54,574 nt of DNA. Origin: CAZVJA01 sp964626885 (GTDB lineage Bacteria > Planctomycetota > Planctomycetia > Planctomycetales > Planctomycetaceae). Below, one piece after another: positions 32,297-41,091 of the stretch. The notes under the pieces were generated by a model. It was not told the DNA's origin and made no database searches. It worked only from the letters and a program-made list of their open reading frames with translations. The position numbers were made by a program, and so were the translations under genes. The stretch spans positions 1 to 54,574 of the forward strand of contig CAZVJA010000009.1 in the NCBI GenBank assembly GCA_964626885.1, written 5' to 3'. Within the stretch, counting starts at the first letter, position 1, and each line of letters opens with the position of its first letter.

Positions 32297-33829
32297 TCAC
32301 GAGGCATCCGCCTTATGATCTGTTCCGAAAGGCTGCTGCAAGGCGGGCCCTCCTCCGCGCAGCTTGCGCTGAATTGCCAGATGGATTTCCCGGCGGACAT
32401 CTCGGAGAGTGATCGGCTGAACCATAACACGGTTCAGGGTCGTTTCCTTCATCTCTCGCCCCAAATCCGACTGACGTTCCGCTAATACGGCAATGCTAAT
32501 GAACTTTGACGGCCTCGAGAGCTTCGCGGCCTGCTGAAACACCCCGACGACCTCATCGCCGATCGACTCCCCCATCAAGAGCACGCAATCAGGAGGATCG
32601 TTTTCGAGACGTTTCAACCCCCGCTGCACGTCGTTGAGCACCAAAACGCGAAAGCCTCGCTTGGAAAGATAATCGCGAAGCAAGTTTTGTTGGCGCAACC
32701 GATGCTCGATACACATGACAGTCGGCCGATAGGGCTGGCTGGGGCCATTTTCACGGCGAGGGGCTTCTTCGGCCTGGGAGGGAAATGCCGTTGCTGCTGC
32801 CGGAGTTGCTCCTTCTCCCGAGTTCGCCAGGTAATCCCGCAAGTCGCCGGCAAGTATCGCCGCCGATTGATACCGCTGCTGGGGGTTGGCCTTGAGCAGT
32901 CGTTCGACAATGTCGACAACTGCCTTCGGAATGTTCGGATCGAGATTGCGGATCGGACGGACGTTAGCGTACCGGCTGAATTGCCGGCGCTCGTCACGGC
33001 TGCGGGTGCGTGGAAACGGAGGCTCTCCCGTAAGCAGCTCGTAATAAATCGCTCCAAGAAAGAACAAATCGCTCCGCGGGTCATTCGATGGAGCGCCGGT
33101 TCCACGTTCGAGCGCCGCGTATTCTAAAGCGCGTTGCAACGAATCCGCACTGCCTTGACGCTCCTCAACAATATCTCCCGCCAAGCCGAAATCCACGAGT
33201 TTGGCCACACCCTTGCTGCTCATTAACACGTTGGTCGGCTTCAAGTCTCGATGTGTGAGCCCGACGCTGAGGGCGTATCGAAGCGCCTCGGCCATGTGCA
33301 GCAGGTAGCGAGTCGCTTCGACAGGCGCAATTTTTTTGCGAATATTGAGGAAGTCCCGCAGGTTTCCTCCCTCCACGAACTCCATCGTGAAGTAATGATT
33401 TTCCCCCTGGTGGAAAACCTCATAGATTGGGACGATGTATTCGTGCCGCAGCTTCCGTCCGAGTTCCGCTTCACGGTGAAACATCGCTACGGTTCTCGCA
33501 TCGTGTGCCCAGCGCTGCCGCAGCAGTTTGAGCCCCACCATCCGGCCGTCTGTGATTGACTCCGCCCGAAACACCCGCGCGAAGCTCCCTGAGGCGTTTC
33601 GGTACATCAGCTTGTAATCGCCTAAGACGAGCGCGTCGGTCTCTCCACGCTCAATGCGGCTGACCTGATACGTCGTCAGCAGGCGCCTTCCCTCCAGAAG
33701 TCGGAGGAGGTGCATCGCCCCCCCACCGGAAGCCTCCACCTTGCTGACACATTCGTTCAGTATCGCGGGATCTACGAGGCGGAGGCGCAGCAGAAGCTGG
33801 CTCAACTCGTCGAGATTGATCAAGGGCAT
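32297..33829 (-). CDS. Ser/Thr protein kinase with C-terminal degenerate receiver domain
   Basis: A 510-aa cytoplasmic protein with no membrane segment. Residues ~1-65 are a helical N-terminal region. The kinase domain (about 70-340) has a weak glycine loop NASGSFARVF, the catalytic loop LTHRDLKPTNVL, the metal-binding LVDFGLAGD and a Hanks-type C-lobe. A Pro/Ala linker follows. Residues ~370-490 look like a response-regulator receiver, but at the phospho-acceptor position DCVLLMGES has no Asp, and the conserved lysine before proline is Gln (VMVQPITL). The kinase looks active, while the receiver should not be phosphorylated in the normal way. Target unknown. Confidence 0.85.
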   Translation of the reverse strand: MPLINLDELSQLLLRLRLVDPAILNECVSKVEASGGGAMHLLRLLEGRRLLTTYQVSRIERGETDALVLGDYKLMYRNASGSFARVFRAESITDGRMVGLKLLRQRWAHDARTVAMFHREAELGRKLRHEYIVPIYEVFHQGENHYFTMEFVEGGNLRDFLNIRKKIAPVEATRYLLHMAEALRYALSVGLTHRDLKPTNVLMSSKGVAKLVDFGLAGDIVEERQGSADSLQRALEYAALERGTGAPSNDPRSDLFFLGAIYYELLTGEPPFPRTRSRDERRQFSRYANVRPIRNLDPNIPKAVVDIVERLLKANPQQRYQSAAILAGDLRDYLANSGEGATPAAATAFPSQAEEAPRRENGPSQPYRPTVMCIEHRLRQQNLLRDYLSKRGFRVLVLNDVQRGLKRLENDPPDCVLLMGESIGDEVVGVFQQAAKLSRPSKFISIAVLAERQSDLGREMKETTLNRVMVQPITLRDVRREIHLAIQRKLRGGGPALQQPFGTDHKADAS

Positions 33830-34021
33830 GCAATTTCCACGGCCAATGGCGTTTGTTCGCGGAGACCGACAAGCGCCCCCCCCGCGCCATGATTACGGCA
33901 GGCAGTCAATAAAAGTCGATAATTAGAAAATAGATACGCCGGATATCCGCCGTTTCTGGTTGGCCCTGTAATCTTGAATCCTAACATGCTCCGGGGGGGG
34001 ATCAAGTCGTACTGACTATCT

Positions 34022-34037
34022 CGGGGGAAAACCCCCG
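34022..34037 (-). terminator. Hairpin just after the NagA-like gene
   Basis: CGGGGG (34022-34027), AAAA loop, CCCCCG (34032-34037), a perfect 6-bp GC stem starting one base past the stop codon of the leftward gene. There is no T-run after it, so it may be a weak terminator or an mRNA-protecting stem. Confidence 0.5.
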
Positions 34038-34038
34038 T

Positions 34039-35205
34039 TCAGGTGTGTGCAACCGTTCCAAACCGCACGATCCCCGAAGCGACAGTCGCCGTGATATTCA
34101 TTCGATCCCCTCGCCCACCATGCTTGAACAAGATCAGGTCGGCCAACGAACCCCGTCTCAGCCGTACTTCCTCCTGTCCCAAGAGCCGCGCGGGATTTCG
34201 TCCGGCCATATCGAGAGCCTCACGCAGGGAGACCCCCGTGGCATTGATCATCGCCGCCACGCAAGAGTCTGTTTCCAGCGTCGAACCGGCCAGCAACTGT
34301 CGCTGACCCGCAAGGACAATTCGGCCATCCTCGAGCAATTCCATTTCAATTGAGCCCTCACGGTAGAGCCCTGGGGGGCAGCCCGCCAATCCTGCTGCAT
34401 CGCAAGTGATGATAATGTGACCTGGAGACTTGGCCCGGACGATTGAACGCATCACCGCGGCCGGAAGATGATGGCCGTCAGCGATCAGGCTGGTGGCAAG
34501 TCGAGAGTCTCCTAATTGGTCCCAAATGTAATTCGGGTGTCTGCGGATCATTCCATGAGCACCGTTCCCCAAATGCGTGCTGAGCCGTGCCCCCGCTTCG
34601 ACCGCTGCCTCGATCTGCTCGGAATTCGCCGCCGTGTGTCCCAGCGAGATTACCACGCCAGAGGCGACTGCCCGGCGAATGAATTCACAAGCCCCCTCTG
34701 CTTCCGGAGCCAGCGTTACCAGTCGGATGCGATGACCCGATGCCGCTTGCAGCTTCTGGAATTCGTCCCAGTCCGGCGGACGGACGTGCTCGCGAGGATG
34801 TGCCCCGCGCGGACCGTCTTCGGCGGAAATATATGGCCCTTCTAAATGGCAGCCAGCCACCATCTTCGCCGCCCACTCCTCACGTTCGCAGGCGTCGCGT
34901 ATGGCTTGAAAGCCCGCCGCAAGCAACTCAGATGAGTTTGTGATCAGGGTCGGGCAGAGCCGCGTCACACCGAATTGATAATGCGGCTCGAGGGCCGTAA
35001 GGACATCCTCAGCCGTGATTCCTTCTTTCCCGAACCATGTACCGCCATACCCGTTGATTTGCAGATCAAACAACGCCGGCGCCACCCACGGCCAATCGAG
35101 TACATTGTCGGTCGGCCACGCCGGCTCGACCCACGCGATACGGTCTCCCTCCACCACCACCCGTAGTGGCTCGCCGTTCTCGTAGCTACGTCCGTAGAGT
35201 TCCAT
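34039..35205 (-). CDS. N-acetylglucosamine-6-phosphate deacetylase-like amidohydrolase
   Basis: A 388-aa metal-dependent deacetylase of the NagA family, expected to convert GlcNAc-6-phosphate to glucosamine-6-phosphate. Visible: ALFDLQINGYGGTWF, HLEGPYISAEDGPRGAHP with the metal Glu, SLGHTAANSEQIEAAVEAGA, THLGNGAHG, DGHHLP, and TCDAAGLAGCPPG with the catalytic Asp. It has NagA length. Neighbours are DUF3891 and a DUF1080 hydrolase rather than nagB or a transporter, so a related amino-sugar substrate is possible. The gene is 78 bp after DUF3891. Confidence 0.82.
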   Translation of the reverse strand: MELYGRSYENGEPLRVVVEGDRIAWVEPAWPTDNVLDWPWVAPALFDLQINGYGGTWFGKEGITAEDVLTALEPHYQFGVTRLCPTLITNSSELLAAGFQAIRDACEREEWAAKMVAGCHLEGPYISAEDGPRGAHPREHVRPPDWDEFQKLQAASGHRIRLVTLAPEAEGACEFIRRAVASGVVISLGHTAANSEQIEAAVEAGARLSTHLGNGAHGMIRRHPNYIWDQLGDSRLATSLIADGHHLPAAVMRSIVRAKSPGHIIITCDAAGLAGCPPGLYREGSIEMELLEDGRIVLAGQRQLLAGSTLETDSCVAAMINATGVSLREALDMAGRNPARLLGQEEVRLRRGSLADLILFKHGGRGDRMNITATVASGIVRFGTVAHT

Positions 35206-35283
35206 GGTTTCTCATGCTATCGGTTCCGATGGCTCTGGAACAGACAAACAGCCAATAGGTTGGCCATTCTGTGATCGGCGAAT

Positions 35284-36048
35284 TCACCGCATGATCGTCC
35301 AGCGTAACCATTCCCGCGGCGCGGAGGACAACGCAGTGCGGAAAGCGCTGTCATCATCAAACCGCCGTGCTGGAATCCGCTTGGCAGATGCCGAGAGTTC
35401 CAGTTGTTCGACCGAAAGGGGAAACGGCTCGACACGAAAACGCCCATCCGGCCCGGGAGTAAATCTCACGGTTCCGGTATTCGGCACCGTAAATCCCTCG
35501 GAAAAGTGTTGCGCGGCACAGCAGATCCACAGGCTCAGCCGGTCGAAAAACTGAAGGTATCGGTATCCAATATCCGCCAACTGGGTGAATACTGTTTTCC
35601 CAATTACGTGCAACGTCGCGCTGGCTTCTTGCTCCTGGACGCCCCCTTGCTGCTCAAGAAACAGATCAATGGCCTCTATGTCTTCTGGAACATCCTTCCT
35701 CGATTCGCGTGCCTTTTCGGCAAGATGTTGGAAATGGCGGCTCACCCAGAGGCGTCCCATCGGCACCGACCCACAGCAGGCGAGGCTCTCTCTCCAGATC
35801 GCTGTTGCCTCATCCATCGGCATTTCGGTGAAATCTCGCGGCCGGCCGGAATCGGGATCGATCTGAGGTGCACGCTCCCACATCCGCCAACCGTCATCGT
35901 GGCGCGCCACAACTGGCACGAGCCAGTCAGGTCGCGGCAGCATGGGGAATGAGTTATTCCCCCAAACCGCGGCAATCTCTCCTGCCAAGCGGGCGTGGTC
36001 GCGCTGAGAGATCAGTAGCCAGTTGTCACCGTCGTCTCTGCGGATCAT
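35284..36048 (-). CDS. DUF3891 family protein
   Basis: A 254-aa protein matching DUF3891. The N-terminus DDGDNWLLISQRDHARLAGE and PVVARHDDGWRMWERAP are the conserved parts, with a QRDH...HDDGW histidine-aspartate pattern that resembles a metal site. Function is unknown. It starts 13 bp after the DUF1080 gene and precedes the NagA-like gene, so the three are probably one transcript. Confidence 0.82.
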   Translation of the reverse strand: MIRRDDGDNWLLISQRDHARLAGEIAAVWGNNSFPMLPRPDWLVPVVARHDDGWRMWERAPQIDPDSGRPRDFTEMPMDEATAIWRESLACCGSVPMGRLWVSRHFQHLAEKARESRKDVPEDIEAIDLFLEQQGGVQEQEASATLHVIGKTVFTQLADIGYRYLQFFDRLSLWICCAAQHFSEGFTVPNTGTVRFTPGPDGRFRVEPFPLSVEQLELSASAKRIPARRFDDDSAFRTALSSAPREWLRWTIMR

Positions 36049-36061
36049 TAGATGCCCGGGA

Positions 36062-36751
36062 TCACGAGCCGCTCAAATCGAGCACTTTCACGTTCTTGAA
36101 CCAGACTTTGTGCCCATGGTCCTGAAACCCGAGGTATCCCTTTCTTGGAAAATCCTTCACGGCCTTTGCAAATTTGTTCTTCCGGCCATCGGGACCACTG
36201 CCAGGTTTGGTCCATTCGTCGCAGTTCAGCTCACTGACTTTTTGGCCATTGACTTCCACGGTGATATGCGGACCTTTGCAGGTAATCGTGATCGAATTCC
36301 ATTCACCAGCCGGCTTGGCGTTGTTCTTCATTGGCTTGACGAGATCGTAAATCGCACCGAAATCGTGGAATCCCGCCCCCTTGTCGCTGGAAACTTGCAC
36401 TTCAAATCCGGTCTGCACCGGATCTTTCGGATCACCAACCCGAAAGAACACGCCGGAGTTGCATTCGGTGTCCATTTTCACATCGCATTTCAGCGTGAAA
36501 TCTCCAAATTGCTTTTCATGGATGATGAGATAGCCGCCGGACTTGTGCGGTACGAGAGAACTCTGCTCGATGTGCGAGGCGATTTGCTTCCCGGTGTTAC
36601 AGCGCCATCCGTCGTAGTCTTTGCCGTTGAATAACAATTGCCAACCGGCGGCTTTCTCCTCGGGGGCCAGCTCGTTATCGGCAGCATGTACAAATTTAGC
36701 CTGTATTCCAATCGCCATGACACAGATGGTCAACGCAGTAAGTCGTCGCAT
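36062..36751 (-). CDS. Secreted DUF1080 protein (3-keto-disaccharide hydrolase family)
   Basis: A 229-aa protein with a signal peptide (hydrophobic residues 4-20, cleavage after VHAAD is plausible). The domain opens GWQLLFNGKDYDGWRCNTGK and continues with FTLKCDVKMDTECNSGVFFR and EWNSITITCKGPHITVEVNG, the beta-sandwich pattern of PF06439. Members include hydrolases of 3-keto-glycosides. It lies 106 bp downstream of the secreted WD40-oxidoreductase fusion on the same strand, which suits a shared periplasmic route (inference). Confidence 0.88.
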   Translation of the reverse strand: MRRLTALTICVMAIGIQAKFVHAADNELAPEEKAAGWQLLFNGKDYDGWRCNTGKQIASHIEQSSLVPHKSGGYLIIHEKQFGDFTLKCDVKMDTECNSGVFFRVGDPKDPVQTGFEVQVSSDKGAGFHDFGAIYDLVKPMKNNAKPAGEWNSITITCKGPHITVEVNGQKVSELNCDEWTKPGSGPDGRKNKFAKAVKDFPRKGYLGFQDHGHKVWFKNVKVLDLSGS

Positions 36752-36857
36752 GGAGCGCTCCTATTGATGTTCATCCGGTTGATGTTACTCATCGGGTCGA
36801 TGTCAAAATCTGAATGCGTGAAAAATTGCTGCTAAGAATCACCGGCAAACCCGCGCG

Positions 36858-38951
36858 TCACTCCGCAAGCTTTTTGGCCGCCTCCGCACGGGCCTTCGTC
36901 AACACGCTTTCCAACGTGACCTCAGCTCCCTTCTGCCGTTTGCTTTCGTCGGCGGCCTCCATGAATGCATAAATCTCTAACGTTTCTTCCTCGCTTACCG
37001 GTGGTTCACCAGTACGGAAAAACCTGGCGATCTCGACGATCAACGGGCCGTATCCGCTGCTCTCGCCGATGTCCATCTTTCCCTTTGTCCCTTCCGCCGT
37101 CCCACCGTAGCCCCCCTTCCCTTTCCGATAGCCGTGAAACGTGCCGCTGCGGCCATTCTTCCACGTCCCGACAACGACATCCTCATCCGCCGTGCTAACG
37201 GTCCGCCGGACAGAAACACAACCGGTTCCCATCACCGTGAACAGCGATTCCACGCCGTGAATGCCATACCAGTAGAGATCGGGATGTGTCTTTTCCAAGG
37301 AACAGGGACTATAGGTTTCCGCCTGAAGAATGTTTCCGACTTTTCCCGAGCGAGCATCCTGCGTGTTCTTGCCGTATCGGAGCGAGGAAGACGAAAACAC
37401 CGGAACGTGGTAACGCTTCGCGGCCTCGTAGATCGCTACGGCGTCCGCCAGTGATCCCGCCACGGGCTTATCGATAAAGACCCGCTTCCCCCGTTTCATC
37501 ACTTGCAATGCCTGCTCCAGATGCGGCCGACCATCGTTCGTCTCCAGCAGTACCACGTCAACTTTGTCGAGCAATGCATCGATCGAATCGACGATCTCGA
37601 CGCCGTTCTTCTGAACCGTTTCCGTGTACATCGGCACTCGTGTTGTGCTCGACTCAATATCCGGGCTTCCCTTGGGATAAGCCGCCACAACCCTAAAGCC
37701 AGCGATTTCCTTTGCTGCATTCGGATCGTTCAATGCCTGCGTAAAAGCGATCGCATGCGAGGTGTCGAGCCCAATAATCCCCACACGCACCGGCGAGTTG
37801 CCGGCAGCTTTTTTGCCGATTGCTTCCGATTTTTCTTTCTGAGTCTCCGCGCTCGCGACGGTCGCCCCGTCCGCTCCCTTTACTGGCGGCTTTTCGCGGC
37901 TGCTGGAAAGAATCGAGCCGACATCCCACAGAGCCATCGATTTGTCGTAGCTGCCGGTGGCGAGTGTTTTCCCATCGGGAGAGAGTGCCAGCGCGGAAAC
38001 ACGCCCCTCATGGCCGGCAATCGTCGCTTTCTCCTCGCCCGTCACGCAGTCCCAGATTTTAACCTCGTCCCCCCCTTGCGCGCGGCCGCCGCTGCCGCTG
38101 AACACCGTGCGGTTATCTTGGGAGAATGCCACACAGTTGGTCGGCCTGTTGTGGGCGTCAAACTTGCCAAGCGGCTTCCGCTCCCCAACATCGTACAAAA
38201 TCACCTTCTCGTCGAAGCCGGTGGATGCAAGCAGTTTTCCATTGGGAGAAAAAGCGACCGCCGTCGCGGCTTTGGCTGGCTGATCGAAGCCTGCCAACTC
38301 CTTCCCGGTCGCGGTTTCCCACAGTTTCACCTCACCGCGTCGCGTAACCCGCGTATCATCTCCTGCCGCGGATGCGATCAAAGTTCCATCGGCGGAAATC
38401 GCTACTCCGTTTACCGGGTATTGATGGCCTCGCAACACCACGCCGGGTGTGCCGTCTGCAACCTTCCAAAGCCGAACGGTTTCGTCCTCACTGGAGCTGA
38501 CTATCCACTGACCATCGGGCGAAAATGCAACACCGGTCACCTGCCCGCTGTGTCCTTCCAAACGCTGCTTAATACTACGGGAAGCGACATCCCAAAGCGT
38601 AACCGCCTGGTAGCCACCCGCAACGAGCAGTTTGCCGTCGGGAGAATACGCCAGCCCCTTGATGTACCCCGCTTTAATGTCGATTGCCGGCTCGGACTTC
38701 TTTGTATCAAAATTCCAGAAACGAATAGTCTCGTAACTTCCACCAGCCAGCACCCGCCCATCCGATGACCAGGCAAGGCTGGTCACCCAATCGGGGAAGT
38801 CGGATAACCGGGCAACCGGTTTCAACTCCTGTTTGGCTGCCGATGGTAAGGGAACTGCGTCCGCGGCGTTGGTTGTTGCGGCCATCGTCAGCAGGGCGCT
38901 AGCCACAATCCATCCCAATACAGAAACTCGCGTTCGCCGATGGTTCGTCAT
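36858..38951 (-). CDS. Secreted WD40-repeat / Gfo-Idh-MocA oxidoreductase fusion
   Basis: A 697-aa exported protein: signal peptide RRTRVSVLGWIVASALLTMA then ATTNAADA. Residues ~45-345 hold about seven WD40 repeats (SPDGKLLVAGGYQAVTLWDV, GHSGQVTGVAFSPDGQWIVS and others), a beta-propeller. After a Lys/Ala-rich linker, residues ~385-697 are Gfo/Idh/MocA: the Rossmann start RVGIIGLDTSHAIAF, VVLLETNDGRPHLEQAL and the DKP form of the EKP motif (VFIDKPVAG). The frame is unbroken. ATG 38951 has GAGGAAA upstream; ATG 38987 does not. Substrate unknown. Divergent from another Gfo/Idh/MocA gene. Confidence 0.88.
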   Translation of the reverse strand: MTNHRRTRVSVLGWIVASALLTMAATTNAADAVPLPSAAKQELKPVARLSDFPDWVTSLAWSSDGRVLAGGSYETIRFWNFDTKKSEPAIDIKAGYIKGLAYSPDGKLLVAGGYQAVTLWDVASRSIKQRLEGHSGQVTGVAFSPDGQWIVSSSEDETVRLWKVADGTPGVVLRGHQYPVNGVAISADGTLIASAAGDDTRVTRRGEVKLWETATGKELAGFDQPAKAATAVAFSPNGKLLASTGFDEKVILYDVGERKPLGKFDAHNRPTNCVAFSQDNRTVFSGSGGRAQGGDEVKIWDCVTGEEKATIAGHEGRVSALALSPDGKTLATGSYDKSMALWDVGSILSSSREKPPVKGADGATVASAETQKEKSEAIGKKAAGNSPVRVGIIGLDTSHAIAFTQALNDPNAAKEIAGFRVVAAYPKGSPDIESSTTRVPMYTETVQKNGVEIVDSIDALLDKVDVVLLETNDGRPHLEQALQVMKRGKRVFIDKPVAGSLADAVAIYEAAKRYHVPVFSSSSLRYGKNTQDARSGKVGNILQAETYSPCSLEKTHPDLYWYGIHGVESLFTVMGTGCVSVRRTVSTADEDVVVGTWKNGRSGTFHGYRKGKGGYGGTAEGTKGKMDIGESSGYGPLIVEIARFFRTGEPPVSEEETLEIYAFMEAADESKRQKGAEVTLESVLTKARAEAAKKLAE

Positions 38952-39203
38952 TGCCGTTTCCTCACAAGTAGAACGGTCCGTGGTCAAGGGAATTACATTG
39001 AAGAACCCACGAACAGGTTTACCGATGTCATCCGTAGCTCAGAGGCATTTCACTAAGAAACGCTTTGTGATTATCGCACAAGCGCTGGGCGATTCCAAAT
39101 CACGGCATAATCCCAACCCGATTGCTGGTTGATTCCGAGAGGCACCCCGCATCTAATAGGACGTCGTGATCTCACAATTATCTGTCGCGAAATTCAATCA
39201 TCC

Positions 39204-40292
39204 ATGTCCCCCGAAAACTCGGTTGCCGTCGACGCATCACAGGGAATCGCCATACCAAGGGCTGATCAACCGTTGCGAATTGCGGTCATCGGTGGGGGGA
39301 GGGCAGGGGGGTATCACCTTGAGCGGCTTGGCCTGCGACCCGATTTCCAGGTCTCTAGAGATCTGGTTAAGAACTCGGAGGAACTCGCAGAACGTGAGAT
39401 TGAAGGACGGAATGGTCTCAAAAGCTCTTCCTCGCCTTATGATGTCCTGATCCACAACGATGCTCTTGATGCCGTGCTGATCGCAGTACCAGTGCATGAT
39501 CGCGCACGGCTCGCAATTGCCGCGCTCGGCGCGCGAAAGCACACCATTGTAGAATCACCACTGTGCGGGACGACAGCGGAGTTCGACTGTATATGTGACT
39601 CAGCTCGGCGGTCAGGTCGTGTTCTCTCGGTAATTTCGTCCAGGACGGAGACCGACGATTACCGGATGGCGCTCTCAGCAGTGCGGTCCGGAGAAATAGG
39701 CCGCGTCACCGCCGCACGATTGATGATCTGGGGGCTCTCCATCAGCGACGCGTCGCAGAATGGCACATCGGCGTTCAGGGATGATAGGCAGGAGCCATCT
39801 GATGTGCTGGCATTGCACGCCGGTCATCACCTCGGTCAATTGTTGAATCTGGTTGTTGCAAGGCCGACCTCGGTTTTCGCGTATGTGGCGCCGCACGACG
39901 CCGCGCGTCCTCAACCTGCGTTTTCCATACTCGTGCAATTTGAGGCAGGGCAATCGGGACTGATCGAGCGGAATCTTCACGCCGAGATTTCCGTCCATAC
40001 CGGATGGCTCATCGACGGAACCGGCGGGGCGTACCACAATGGTCGACGATACACACTCGCGGAATCAGGAGAAATCCGCGATAAGGATGTTAACCCCGCT
40101 CCCGTTGCGTGGGACGAGGTGTACGACGCGCTGATTGCGGAGGTTCAAGCAGGCAAATCGGTTTCGCGTTCGGCCTTGGCGGAGGGTCGCGTCATCCAGG
40201 TTTTGGAAGCAGCCGCGCGATCTGCCAGTCAGAATGCCGTGGTCCCGATTAACGTCGACGGCGGCCCGAAGTTAATCGGCGACCAAGCTTAG
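39204..40292 (+). CDS. Gfo/Idh/MocA-family protein, altered catalytic motif
   Basis: A 362-aa cytosolic protein. The NAD-binding opening IAVIGGGRAGGYHLERLGL is clear, as are DAVLIAVPVHDRARLAIAAL and HAGHHLGQLLNL of the C-terminal domain. At the usual EKP motif the sequence reads IVESPLCGT, so the lysine is absent. It may be a divergent oxidoreductase or a non-catalytic member. ATG 39204 is chosen; the frame opens 25 codons earlier without conserved sequence. The 252-bp spacer to the divergent WD40 fusion has no clear promoter. Confidence 0.78.
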   Translation: MSPENSVAVDASQGIAIPRADQPLRIAVIGGGRAGGYHLERLGLRPDFQVSRDLVKNSEELAEREIEGRNGLKSSSSPYDVLIHNDALDAVLIAVPVHDRARLAIAALGARKHTIVESPLCGTTAEFDCICDSARRSGRVLSVISSRTETDDYRMALSAVRSGEIGRVTAARLMIWGLSISDASQNGTSAFRDDRQEPSDVLALHAGHHLGQLLNLVVARPTSVFAYVAPHDAARPQPAFSILVQFEAGQSGLIERNLHAEISVHTGWLIDGTGGAYHNGRRYTLAESGEIRDKDVNPAPVAWDEVYDALIAEVQAGKSVSRSALAEGRVIQVLEAAARSASQNAVVPINVDGGPKLIGDQA

Positions 40293-40346
40293 TGGCCTTT
40301 TCTGCGCGGACTGCTTTCGATCAGCGGCATTCTGCCAAGCGACGGC

Positions 40347-40658
40347 TCAGGCATCCTGCAACGGTCGCTGGGACATCGGCTGGTTGCGGACGGAGATGTG
40401 TCGACCGACGGCCGGAGCACCCGGCTGCATTGGAGCGACCCGATCCTGCAACACGGGGACGAGTTGGGAGAGAACTCGTCTCATGTCCTGGATGATTCCT
40501 TTCTCGAGTTCCTCAGTCGAAATTCCCTCACAGGCATTCACACAAGCATGGATTCGCCTGGCGATTTCGCGGTTCTCGGTGGTGTCCTCGCCGTGTAATT
40601 CCCCTTCGGTGGTGACAAGAAAATGGGGACCGCGCAGCGGTTCTGTTGGCTGATTCAT
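40347..40658 (-). CDS. Small phage-type conserved protein
   Basis: A 103-aa protein. Its core NREIARRIHACVNACEGIST with EELEKG resembles a short motif found in hypothetical proteins of phages and bacteria (N-ARRIV-CVNAC-G). No other domain is seen, and the last 30 residues are Pro/Gln-rich. It converges on the Gfo/Idh/MocA gene with a 54-bp gap. Several forward frames overlap it but look random. Confidence 0.6.
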   Translation of the reverse strand: MNQPTEPLRGPHFLVTTEGELHGEDTTENREIARRIHACVNACEGISTEELEKGIIQDMRRVLSQLVPVLQDRVAPMQPGAPAVGRHISVRNQPMSQRPLQDA

Positions 40659-41091
40659 TCGAGATCTTCTCCGTGGCGAACGTGGCCCGAACTACCGAGT
40701 GTTACATAACATCGGCAGCGACAGAGGCATTCATCGACTTCCACCCGCAATCGCAGAAAAAATCTTTCCGTATTTCCCCTGATGCCGGTGCAGCAACGCA
40801 GCGGAGTCCAATGGTTTACATCTTGAGCGACGACCAGCAGAACTGCCACATCCACCACAGAGCAATTTCGTATGTCGTTTCACGTCAACATCTTATGGGC
40901 GATGCGGCGGGTACGGTGCCCGTGCGACCACCGTCGTTCTTGTGCGAACCTGGATCAGGAGGGATTTGCCCCACATCAATCCGATGTCCGACCCAAAGGC
41001 CGTAAGCAGCAAACTCAAGCAAATCGGTAAACCGAACCTCGGCATGGAAGCCGCTTATGGATGGCGAGTTCACCGTAATTCTTTTCAACGG
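40659..41091. other. 433-bp stretch without a supported gene
   Basis: Between the small phage-type gene and the MfnF-like gene. One forward frame (40646-41005) is open for 119 codons but has no recognisable or regular protein pattern. I found no promoter or strong hairpin. Confidence 0.4.

Noticed and set aside
37503..38768. Forward open frame of 421 codons opposite the WD40 fusion
   Set aside because: It is antisense to a clear gene, has no recognisable domain and is rich in Arg/Cys/His in the way of shadow frames.
40292..40653. Forward frames over the small phage-type gene
   Set aside because: They overlap a better minus-strand frame and look random.
40646..41005. Forward frame of 119 codons in the gap before the MfnF-like gene
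   Set aside because: No domain, no clear ribosome site, mixed composition.
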